Shown piece after piece: positions 26,397 through 33,808 of a stretch of DNA of 64,000 nucleotides. The position numbers and the translations under genes were made by a program. Position 1 is the stretch's first letter, and each line of letters opens with the position of its first letter. The stretch comes from Clostridia bacterium. GTDB lineage: Bacteria > Bacillota > Clostridia > Christensenellales > CAG-138. The DNA lies in NCBI GenBank assembly GCA_017514685.1, contig JAFWJN010000026.1:1-64000 (forward strand). The letters run 5' to 3'. The notes beneath the pieces are model-generated. The model had not been told where the DNA came from and made no database searches. It saw nothing but the letters and a program-made list of their open reading frames with translations.

Positions 26397-27641
26397 GTGA
26401 AACAACGGACAATGGTTCGGATTGCGGGCTTCCTGCTTGCGCTGCTGCTCCTGGCGGCATGTGCGCCGAAGCAGACCGTCACACCCACTCCCTCAGAGGA
26501 ACCGGCACCGGCGACGGTGATCGAACTGATCTCCGAGCACGACGGCGGCATGATCCGGCTGAACGATGAAGTGATCACGACGTACTGGGAGATGGACTTT
26601 GCGGACAGCCTCGCTTATCTGAAAGAAAACTGCTTCAAAGCGACTGTTGAGGCACACGACGGGCAGGACTTGCAGCTGCGCTGGTCCGGCGGCACGGCGC
26701 CGTATACGGTCGAGTACGCAACGGATCCTGATTTTCAAACGGCTGTCAAGCTGTCGACCGAGCGCGACCGCATCCGCCCGGGCGATCTGTATCCCAATAC
26801 CGCATACTGGTACCGCGTGAAGGATGCGGACGGCAACAGCTCCGCCGTGGGTTCGTTTGTCAGCGGCGACGGTCCGCGTATCATTCTGGCGAGGGAGCGT
26901 GTTGATGCGTCCGGCGTGAAAAACGTGCGCGATCTCGGCGGCTATGCTGCGGCTGACGGCAAAACCGTGAAGTACGGCATGCTGTACCGCGGCGGTATGT
27001 TCCTGTATCCGAACGGAACGACCAATCAGACGCACCGGCTCACGGATTACGGCCGCACGGTGATCGGCCGGTGGGGATTAAAAACGGAGATCGACCTGCG
27101 GGATGATACCGATTACGGCGGACAAACCGAAGCTGCGTTTGAAAACTGCAATTATCTTCGTGTGACCTATCGCGGCTATACGTCCATCTTCCCGGCGGAT
27201 ACCGCAACGGATACGGTTTATTTTGACGAACGCTCCCCGGAGGCATTCCGTCAGATCTTTTCATTGCTTGCGGATAAGCAAAACTATCCGGTCTACTTCC
27301 ATTGCCTGATCGGGCAGGACCGTACCGGAACATTAGCGTATCTGATCCTCGGACTGCTGGGCGTGGATTTCGAGGACATCACAAAGGAATATGAGCTGTC
27401 GGCGTTTTCGGCGGTCGGAAATATGAACCGCGAAAAGGACTGGAAATATTCGGGCGACGGTGTACCGGCGGGTACGCATCATGTAGAACGCGTATGGGAG
27501 ACGACCAACGCCATGATGCTGCGGTATTACGGCACGGAATCCGGCTTGCTTTCGGACGCCGTTGCCAACTATCTTATGAGCGAATGCGGCATAACGGCGG
27601 AACAGATCGCTTCCGTTCGTGAAATACTGCTGGAAGACTGA
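26397..27641 (+). CDS. Lipoprotein protein-tyrosine/dual-specificity phosphatase
   Basis: The GTG start follows AAAGGAG, 14 bp after the esterase gene. The 414-residue product has a lipobox (LLLAAC), a fibronectin-like beta domain (about 85-155, LRWSGGTAPYTVEYATD) and a phosphatase domain of the Y_phosphatase3 type: NVRDLGGYAAADG, then HCLIGQDRTG with nucleophile C303 and R309. The family hydrolyses phosphotyrosine or phospholipid head groups. The surface location suggests scavenging or modification of external substrates. Paralogue at 39615. Confidence 0.85.
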   Translation: MKQRTMVRIAGFLLALLLLAACAPKQTVTPTPSEEPAPATVIELISEHDGGMIRLNDEVITTYWEMDFADSLAYLKENCFKATVEAHDGQDLQLRWSGGTAPYTVEYATDPDFQTAVKLSTERDRIRPGDLYPNTAYWYRVKDADGNSSAVGSFVSGDGPRIILARERVDASGVKNVRDLGGYAAADGKTVKYGMLYRGGMFLYPNGTTNQTHRLTDYGRTVIGRWGLKTEIDLRDDTDYGGQTEAAFENCNYLRVTYRGYTSIFPADTATDTVYFDERSPEAFRQIFSLLADKQNYPVYFHCLIGQDRTGTLAYLILGLLGVDFEDITKEYELSAFSAVGNMNREKDWKYSGDGVPAGTHHVERVWETTNAMMLRYYGTESGLLSDAVANYLMSECGITAEQIASVREILLED

Positions 27642-27668
27642 TTTTCTGAAAAACAGGAGGAAAAGAAA

Positions 27669-28727
27669 ATGAGAAAAATCGGTTGTATCGGTTTGCTGAC
27701 GATCCTGCTCGCGCTGCTCGGCTGTACAGCGGCACAGGCGCCGCAGCGCACGGTGACGGGCATCGAAGTTGACGCGTCGCAGGCAAAATACTGGTATCTG
27801 TCCGGACAGGAAATCGATCCGGCCGGCCTGGTCGTTACCGCCGTTTACGACGACGGCAGCCGTGAACCGATTCCCGCAGAGAACTGCGGATATCAAAAGC
27901 CGCCGTTTGCTCCGGCGGGAGAAAAGACTGTTACCGTCACATATGCGGATTGCGAGGCAAACTATCCGATCTATACGCTGCCAAGCAGCATGGAAACGGA
28001 GGAATACAAGACCTATCAGATCCGGATCAACGAAAACAAAAGCCAGGTTTCGCTGACACCGGTTCTCGTCGGGGAAAACAAGCCGTTTGTGCTGGTCTGT
28101 CCCGGCGGCGGATATGAAGCCTGTTCGCCCTACGGCAACGAAGGCTACGCCTATGCCGCCCGCATCAAGGAACTCGGTTACAATGCGATCATTCTGCAAT
28201 ATTCGATCAAGATGGCGCATCCGGCGCCGCTCGACGATGTGAATCTGGCACTTGACATTATTGCTCAGAACAGCGAATATTGGCAGGTTTCCATGGACAA
28301 TTACGCGGTGATCGGCTCGTCGGCAGGCGCACATCTTGTCGGCTGCTGGTCCACGCCGGAGGTCGGCTATGCCAAATACGGCAAAGCGAAGCCTGCCGCT
28401 GTGATTCTTTGCTACCCGCTCATCAGCCTGGAGAACCGCTCGGACTTCGTCCTGCTGCCGGAAAACGCAGACGCGGCTCTGATCGAGAGCCTGTCCGTCG
28501 ATCAGCAGGTTGACAGCACGTTCCCGCCGACCTATATGTGGATCTTTGTGGAGGATGGCTTAAAGCCGCAGGTTGACCGAATGGATGCAGTATTGGAGGA
28601 AAACAACGTGCCGCATATCACCCGGTACTTTACCGGCGGACGGCACGGCATCGGCCTTGCACAGGGCACAGAGGGAGAGGGCTGGATCGACGAAGCGGTC
28701 GCCCTTTGGGTTGAGCACATCCAATAA
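27669..28727 (+). CDS. Lipoprotein alpha/beta hydrolase with Ig-like domain
   Basis: The 352-residue protein has a lipobox (LLGC), then a bacterial Ig-like domain of the group that includes YWYLSGQEIDPAGLVVTAVY and DGS. A hydrolase domain follows with VLVCPGGGYE (oxyanion loop), nucleophile in GSSAGAHL and a histidine in GGRHGIGL. This matches the acetylxylan esterase/BD-FAE-like lipases. GGAGG lies before the ATG and the gene is 27 bp after the phosphatase. Confidence 0.83.
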   Translation: MRKIGCIGLLTILLALLGCTAAQAPQRTVTGIEVDASQAKYWYLSGQEIDPAGLVVTAVYDDGSREPIPAENCGYQKPPFAPAGEKTVTVTYADCEANYPIYTLPSSMETEEYKTYQIRINENKSQVSLTPVLVGENKPFVLVCPGGGYEACSPYGNEGYAYAARIKELGYNAIILQYSIKMAHPAPLDDVNLALDIIAQNSEYWQVSMDNYAVIGSSAGAHLVGCWSTPEVGYAKYGKAKPAAVILCYPLISLENRSDFVLLPENADAALIESLSVDQQVDSTFPPTYMWIFVEDGLKPQVDRMDAVLEENNVPHITRYFTGGRHGIGLAQGTEGEGWIDEAVALWVEHIQ

Positions 28728-28754
28728 CAGAAAGGGCAGTAAGGAACGGTATTT

Positions 28755-30281
28755 TTGAACATGAAGGGGAAACAGATTTGCAATGGCGTCTTCTGCCTTC
28801 TGCTTTGCTTGATGCTTCTGTGCGGCTGTCAGAAGGCTGCTGAGACACAAAGCGCACCTTCTGCTGAGGCTGCTTCAGAGGAAAGCACAGCATCCGAAGC
28901 GCCCGTGCTTGCCGAACCGGATCGAATCCGGACGGTCTATGAGCCGGAAACGGCGTATCTTTGTCCGCCGACGGTGATACAGAAGGTCGAGAACGTATCA
29001 CAGTTTGAGGCGCTTGCGTCAGCGCCGGCACCGCAAGGAGCATGGTTTATGCTGAATAATGCCGGGAATGCGGTATGTTTGCAGGAGAAAGAAATACCGC
29101 TGTGTGAGGTATTCGCAAAGTGCTACGGTACGGTTATCCCCGTGTTTGAGATTCCGAGCGTATCGGCAGCAGAATCGCTGCAGGCCTTTACCAAAGCCTC
29201 GCGGACCATGGACTTTCTTGTGGCGGCCGGGACGGCGGAGATCTTGCAGCCTGTTTCGGCCATCGGCGTCGGTAAAGTGCTGATGGCAGACCGTGTGACC
29301 GAAACGACTTCACAGGAAGTCTGGCGGGCGGGCGCGACTGTTGTTTCCGTCCCGCAGATCACCGCGGACGAAGCCGCCGATTTACAGCTGCATTGGATTG
29401 CCGTCGTGCTGAAACCGGAGGCTGAGGCAGAGGAAGCTGTGCAGGCGGCGCTGCAATGCGGTGCGGACATGGTTGTGACGGCCGACGCACAGGCGGCATA
29501 CCGCGTCTATGCGTCCGCTGCGCCGGAACCGTCCGTCGTCCGGAAAACGTTCATCGTCGCGCATCGGGGCGTACATGATCATGCGCCGGAAAACACACTC
29601 GCTTCTTTTAAGGAAGCGGTCAGGGCCGGTGCGGACGCGGTAGAGTGTGATGTGTATATCACAAAGGACGGCCATGCCGTGATTTGCCATAACGAAACCG
29701 TCGGTATGTATGTAACCGGCGGAACCGATGCAAGAGCGGAGGACCTTACGCGGGCTGAGCTGAAAGCCCTCCCGCTGAAGGTTGAAGAAGCATATGCAGA
29801 CGAGCGGTTTGCCTTCCTGGATGAGCTTATGGATGCCATGCAGGACAATACGGTACATCTTGTAATCGAGATCAAAACGGACAACCCGGGCTGTGCCGGG
29901 CTGATCCGGAAACTGGCGGAAGCACGAAACCTGCTGTCACGCATTTCGATTATCAGTTTTCTGCCGGAGCAGATCGCTGCCGCACGTGAACAAATCCCTG
30001 AAGTGCCTGCTTCTCTTTTGGCCAATGTCGGGATCAGCGAGCCGGATAAGTACCTGAGCTCCTTTTACCGGAACACTACCGGACAGCTTGTAGGCTACAG
30101 TCCGAGCATGAGCTTTACGCCGGAAGGAGTTGCCGCATTCCGTCATCGCGGAATTCTGATCAATCTCTGGACGATAGACGGGGCGGATGCCATGTTCCGG
30201 GCACAGCACGCGGGAGTGACGACGCTGACAACGAATACGGTCGGGGAACGGACAGCGCTCGCCGGCCTGAACAGGCCGTAA
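28755..30281 (+). CDS. Lipoprotein glycerophosphodiester phosphodiesterase
   Basis: The 508-residue protein has a lipobox (MLLCGC). The N-terminal half (about 60-255) is an unfamiliar barrel-like region (EIPSVSAAESLQAFTKAS, DEAADLQLHW) that may be a degenerate second GDPD module. The C-terminal half is a GDPD catalytic domain: AHRGVHDHAPENT starting near H270, GADAVECDVYITKDG, VICHNET and LVIEIKTD. It releases glycerol phosphate from glycerophosphodiesters. TTG 28755 has AAGGA at 9 bp; ATG two codons later is the alternative. Last gene of the hydrolase operon. Confidence 0.82.
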   Translation: MNMKGKQICNGVFCLLLCLMLLCGCQKAAETQSAPSAEAASEESTASEAPVLAEPDRIRTVYEPETAYLCPPTVIQKVENVSQFEALASAPAPQGAWFMLNNAGNAVCLQEKEIPLCEVFAKCYGTVIPVFEIPSVSAAESLQAFTKASRTMDFLVAAGTAEILQPVSAIGVGKVLMADRVTETTSQEVWRAGATVVSVPQITADEAADLQLHWIAVVLKPEAEAEEAVQAALQCGADMVVTADAQAAYRVYASAAPEPSVVRKTFIVAHRGVHDHAPENTLASFKEAVRAGADAVECDVYITKDGHAVICHNETVGMYVTGGTDARAEDLTRAELKALPLKVEEAYADERFAFLDELMDAMQDNTVHLVIEIKTDNPGCAGLIRKLAEARNLLSRISIISFLPEQIAAAREQIPEVPASLLANVGISEPDKYLSSFYRNTTGQLVGYSPSMSFTPEGVAAFRHRGILINLWTIDGADAMFRAQHAGVTTLTTNTVGERTALAGLNRP

Positions 30282-30377
30282 AAGGGATCATTTTTACCTG
30301 AACAGTGCAGGAAGGAATGGGAAGAAAAGAGTTTCTGTCCGAAATGATCTGAATTGATTTTGATGTCGACAATCGTA

Positions 30378-30406
30378 TTGAATTGTGCGGAATATCTGGC
30401 ATAATC
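30378..30406 (+). promoter_or_regulatory. Candidate promoter of the HAD phosphatase gene
   Basis: TTGAAT (30378-30383) is followed after 16-17 bp by CATAATC (30400-30406), about 50 bp before the start codon. Confidence 0.4.
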
Positions 30407-30457
30407 TATATGGAAGAGTGCAGAAACGAAATGCCAAAAGAAAGGGAAATCCGGAAG

Positions 30458-31177
30458 ATGCATCATAATTTTCTGTTCGATCTGGACCAGACGCTGCTCG
30501 ATTTTCACGCGTCCGAAAAAAAGGCGCTGGAGATCGTGATCCGAAAGAGCGGTCTGAAGTATTCAGATGAATGCTATCGGCATTTCAAGGAATACAACAA
30601 ATCGCTCTGGCTGGAACTGGAGAAAGGAACCATTTCGAGAACGGAACTTTTCGTCAGAAGATTTACGGATCTTTTCGGATTCTGCAAAGGAGACGCTTCC
30701 CATCTGGATCCATTAAAGGTCAACGATGAGTTTATCCTTACGATGTCGCAGAACGGGGTGCTCCTGGAAGGCGCTCTGGAATTTCTGAAAAAACTGAAAG
30801 CGAATATTCCGGATTCCAGGTGCTATGTCGTGTCCAACGGCGCAACGGTCAACGCGGAGGGAAGGATCCGTTCGACGGGACTTGCTCCTTATTTCGAAAA
30901 AATCTACGTCAGCGAGTGGATGGGAGTGGACAAACCGGCAAAAGGGTTTTTCGACATCGTGCTGGAGGGCGTCGCGGAACCGAAGGAGAGATGCATCGTC
31001 ATCGGCGACTCGCTGACCTCCGATATGCTCGGCGCAAAGAACGCCTCGCTGACTTCCGTCTGGTTTCAGCCGAAAGGAGATATCGAAGCGGCACGGAAAA
31101 CATATGAGATCGATTACTGCGCTTCCTCCTTCGAAGAACTGTACGAAGTACTCAAAAACTGGGCTTCCGAAGTCTGA
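30458..31177 (+). CDS. HAD-family hydrolase (YjjG-like nucleotidase)
   Basis: The 239-residue protein begins MHHNFLFDLDQTLLDFHASE, whose DLDQT holds the catalytic aspartates. It also has a conserved VVSNG motif and IGDSLTSDMLGAKNA, the acidic metal motif. The pattern matches the YjjG/YfnB group, which dephosphorylates nucleotides and noncanonical dNMPs. The start is uncertain: ATG 30458 places the catalytic motif at the usual distance from the N-terminus, while ATG 30431 would add nine residues. Its last 35 codons and 3' flank are repeated at 33398. Confidence 0.85.
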   Translation: MHHNFLFDLDQTLLDFHASEKKALEIVIRKSGLKYSDECYRHFKEYNKSLWLELEKGTISRTELFVRRFTDLFGFCKGDASHLDPLKVNDEFILTMSQNGVLLEGALEFLKKLKANIPDSRCYVVSNGATVNAEGRIRSTGLAPYFEKIYVSEWMGVDKPAKGFFDIVLEGVAEPKERCIVIGDSLTSDMLGAKNASLTSVWFQPKGDIEAARKTYEIDYCASSFEELYEVLKNWASEV

Positions 31178-31227
31178 TCAAGCCATAGCCTGAAAAAAAC
31201 GAACTGAATTGAAATCGATGAAAAAAT
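31073..31227 (+). repeat. Direct repeat, proximal copy (HAD gene 3' end)
   Basis: This covers the last 35 codons of the HAD gene and 50 bp beyond. It matches 33398-33550 with about six differences, all but one in silent or noncoding positions. The terminator present in the distal copy breaks off here after CGATGAAAAAA. Confidence 0.9.
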
Positions 31228-31359
31228 GACGGCGGATACAGACCTCTTTGCTTTCCTTGGTACAGCTATATCAACTGCATCCGGAATGAACGTCGTCAGA
31301 TGATAATAGCAAGCACAAAAACAAGATTTCAAAGAATTGTCCTAAAGGCAATCAGCCCA

Positions 31360-32118
31360 TTAACTGTAAATGAACATCAGTTGCTCTATAATCTCTTGCT
31401 TTGTCTTTCCACGAATTTGTAGTTGTTTCAGATCAACCTCTTCAGACGAAATTCTATCAAAGAACTCAATCATATCGTTTCTTACAGCATCCGGTAGATA
31501 CGAGAGTTTCCCTTGATTCTGGTCGAGTAGTTCAGACAGACGGAACACATCGTTCTTGTGTTTTCTGATATTCTTGTTATCAACATGTTCGCCAGCGACC
31601 TTTTTGTCTGAAAGGTCAAGCCAGGCTTTCGCTTTGAAAGGGATTAGATAAGGAGCATCCAGAATTGTGACCTCTGATACGCGAATTCGTCCCTGCTTCA
31701 AGAATTCGTAGTAATCATCATTGAGCAATATTGCGGAAAGACTGGATACTTCCTCATCAATTGGAAGTGGGGTCAACACCGCATCGTGCGGAAGGACAAT
31801 TGAATCCGGCTTTCGTGTGAACAGTTCTATCATGGTTGGATAGTCGTGCGATTGCGGATTTGTAAAACGATAGAACTGCGGTTCGCCTGTACTTTTATTC
31901 TTGTTCTCATAACCCGCTGCAACCACATATTTCCAGAACTGTTGCCCAAATGTAGCATCAACTGCTTCGACAATCAGTACAAGGTCAATATCCTTTGTAG
32001 CTCGGAAGGTTAAGCCTTCACCAGCCATCAACAAATCGCAAGCTGTACCGCCAATGATAGCATACTGTTCTTCATATCCCCGAAACCAATCTCTGAAGCT
32101 GTCAATTCCTCTGACCAT
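31360..32118 (-). CDS. AbiEii-like nucleotidyltransferase toxin
   Basis: The 252-residue protein has the minimal nucleotidyltransferase signature: YAIIGGTACDLL followed by TKDIDLVL, with GG and DxD spacing as in AbiEii/AbiGii toxins. These are the toxin half of type IV abortive-infection systems and transfer nucleotides, in known cases to tRNA. The start is ATG 32118, which follows GGAGGG; the in-frame TTG at 32142 lies before that site. It overlaps the upstream gene by 17 bp. The sequence is visibly more AT-rich than its neighbours. Confidence 0.78.
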   Translation of the reverse strand: MVRGIDSFRDWFRGYEEQYAIIGGTACDLLMAGEGLTFRATKDIDLVLIVEAVDATFGQQFWKYVVAAGYENKNKSTGEPQFYRFTNPQSHDYPTMIELFTRKPDSIVLPHDAVLTPLPIDEEVSSLSAILLNDDYYEFLKQGRIRVSEVTILDAPYLIPFKAKAWLDLSDKKVAGEHVDNKNIRKHKNDVFRLSELLDQNQGKLSYLPDAVRNDMIEFFDRISSEEVDLKQLQIRGKTKQEIIEQLMFIYS

Positions 32119-33061
32119 CGATATCCCTCCAAACTTGCTCAAGCATTTCTTCTACCGCTTCCTCCACTCTTTCATCCCGGTCCTTGTCCAGAGCAAGAGC
32201 AAGAGAGAGTCTGTCGATGCTGTTACCAGCAGCCAGCTTTTTCGGATCATACCGCCAGAGTTGAACTTCACATTGATCTTCAGAGTTATGAAGTTTGCCA
32301 GACGCTACCTTCTCCAACGCGGATATGCTATCTGTTGCAAAGCACTCTACTGTGGGAGGATTCATCATCGTGTATTCCGAAAGCGCAGAATAACCACCAA
32401 GCAATAGCTGATCGTTTATTTTTGCTCTTGGAACATAGATGACCCTTTTTACTGGGTTCTCCATTTGATTTTTTGTTGCAGCAAATAGAGCCATTGGAGT
32501 TTTATCAGAGTAGAGAATCTTTTGCACGCCTCTTTTTTCTGCCTGAATCAAACCCATCTCTTCAAGCTGCCTCGACGCTCTCGAGATGGAAGTCGCTGTG
32601 AAACCAAGATCCTGGCAAGCTTCACTGGTTAACAGCTCGCCACACCCATGGTAGATATAGTACAGCAGCAGTAATTGTGCTGATGGAAGCATTGTGGTTG
32701 TCTCCTGTCTCTCGCCATCTCCACGTTCCTGTAAATACACTGCCATAAAGGGAAGATAAATCTGCTTGCCTTCCACGACAAACGGGATGTGATCACGCAG
32801 TAAATACTGCTTCTGCCGATAGGTCAGACGATCAAGTATCAGGACTGCTGGTTCTCCCTCAGCCTTTTGAATTCTTTCCAGATGTTTCTTGACTGCATCT
32901 ACAGAATCAAGTTCTTCCTTGGGATAGACGAAAAGTGCTGCTTTACCATCAAGCGTAACTTTTTGTATTCTATAGCGGGCATCAATGAAATTCGGCATAG
33001 GCTTAAGTGCTCCGTCCTGATACATAACCTTTACTCCAAGCACCTGGTTCAAGTATTCCAT
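32102..33061 (-). CDS. Winged-helix antitoxin partner of the AbiEii-like toxin
   Basis: The 319-residue protein starts at ATG 33061 after AAGGAGGG. Its centre has a MarR-like winged helix (LTSEACQDLGFTATSISRAS, then RQLEEMGLIQAEKRG). An N-terminal region of about 120 residues and a C-terminal domain (LLLGGYSALSEYTMMNPPTV) flank it. The GGYSALSEYTML-type segment is common in transcription-regulator partners of nucleotidyltransferase toxins. It probably represses the operon and counters the toxin. The role is inferred from neighbourhood and HTH. Confidence 0.7.
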   Translation of the reverse strand: MEYLNQVLGVKVMYQDGALKPMPNFIDARYRIQKVTLDGKAALFVYPKEELDSVDAVKKHLERIQKAEGEPAVLILDRLTYRQKQYLLRDHIPFVVEGKQIYLPFMAVYLQERGDGERQETTTMLPSAQLLLLYYIYHGCGELLTSEACQDLGFTATSISRASRQLEEMGLIQAEKRGVQKILYSDKTPMALFAATKNQMENPVKRVIYVPRAKINDQLLLGGYSALSEYTMMNPPTVECFATDSISALEKVASGKLHNSEDQCEVQLWRYDPKKLAAGNSIDRLSLALALDKDRDERVEEAVEEMLEQVWRDIDGQRN

Positions 33062-33093
33062 TGCCTCGCCCTCCTTTCTCAACTATTATCTGT

Positions 33094-33122
33094 ATTTTAA
33101 CTCTTTTTGCGTTATAAGTCAA
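33094..33122 (-). promoter_or_regulatory. Promoter of the AbiE-like operon
   Basis: On the minus strand TTGACT (33117-33122) and TAAAAT (33094-33099) are 17 bp apart, 33 bp before the start codon. The AT-rich sequence from 33123 to 33397 shows no gene. Confidence 0.65.
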
Positions 33123-33397
33123 TAATGGAGTTGTGAATATGGTATAACTTTCGAAAGCTATTTCTGAGCGCCATCCAGGTGAGCTTCTTAGCCAATAATT
33201 TCAATTAAATGTGCCTTTTGTCAATGTGAATATTCCATGCGACGTTGGCTAGCTTGCATTATTATGTGATTTATCGCCATTTCGAGGAAAAAATCAAGTA
33301 ATTTTGCAGAAAAACGATCTGATTCTGTTAATTGTTGCTCATCCAATTGCTCTTGATTGGGCGCAGATTTTTGTCAAATTTTGAACGAAATATTGAT

Positions 33398-33550
33398 AAA
33401 GGAGATATCGAAGCGGCACGGAAAACATATGAGATCGATTACTGCGCTTCCTCCTTCGAAGAGCTGTACGAGGTGCTCAAAAACTGGGCTGCCGAAGTCT
33501 GATCAAGCCATAGCCTAAAAAAAACGAACTGAATTGAGATCGATGAAAAA
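33398..33550 (+). repeat. Direct repeat, distal copy (HAD gene 3' end)
   Basis: This copy starts at GATAAAGGAGATATCG in the middle of the HAD reading frame, has no start of its own, and runs through the stop codon into an intact terminator. It is therefore a gene fragment. See 31073-31227. Confidence 0.9.
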
Positions 33551-33569
33551 TCATCGGTCTTTTTTTATT
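33541..33569 (+). terminator. Intrinsic terminator, probably the original HAD terminator
   Basis: CGATGA and TCATCG form a perfect stem around AAAA, and GTCTTTTTTTATTT follows. The matching position after the full HAD gene has lost the second arm. Confidence 0.85.
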
Positions 33570-33709
33570 TGGGGGCGAAACAGGAAACGATCAGGGCGTA
33601 TTTGTCTGCGAACAGTAATCAGGAAAGAGAACCTGACAGGATGGTTCGCGCTGCAGAAATCGGGAACGGATCGGGGGCTTGCGGCTGATGTCATATTTCT
33701 TAATGCATT

Positions 33710-33779
33710 TACGCTTCCTGCCCGATTTGCTACCGTTCCTGCCACTTTTATGGCAAAACAGGGCGTTTTTTTTTATATT
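33710..33779 (+). promoter_or_regulatory. GH3 gene promoter with LytTR-type direct repeat
   Basis: TACGCTTCCTGCC (33710-33722) and TACCGTTCCTGCC (33731-33743) repeat with a 21-bp period. A TATATT -10 sits at 33774-33779, exactly 30 bp after the second repeat, and no good -35 is present. The same arrangement is found at 43072-43141 in front of the esterase pair. LytTR response regulators bind such two-turn direct repeats just upstream of the -35, and one is encoded at 38758. Confidence 0.75.
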
Positions 33780-33808
33780 GGACGTGATAAAAACAAGGAG
33801 GTTTTCCG

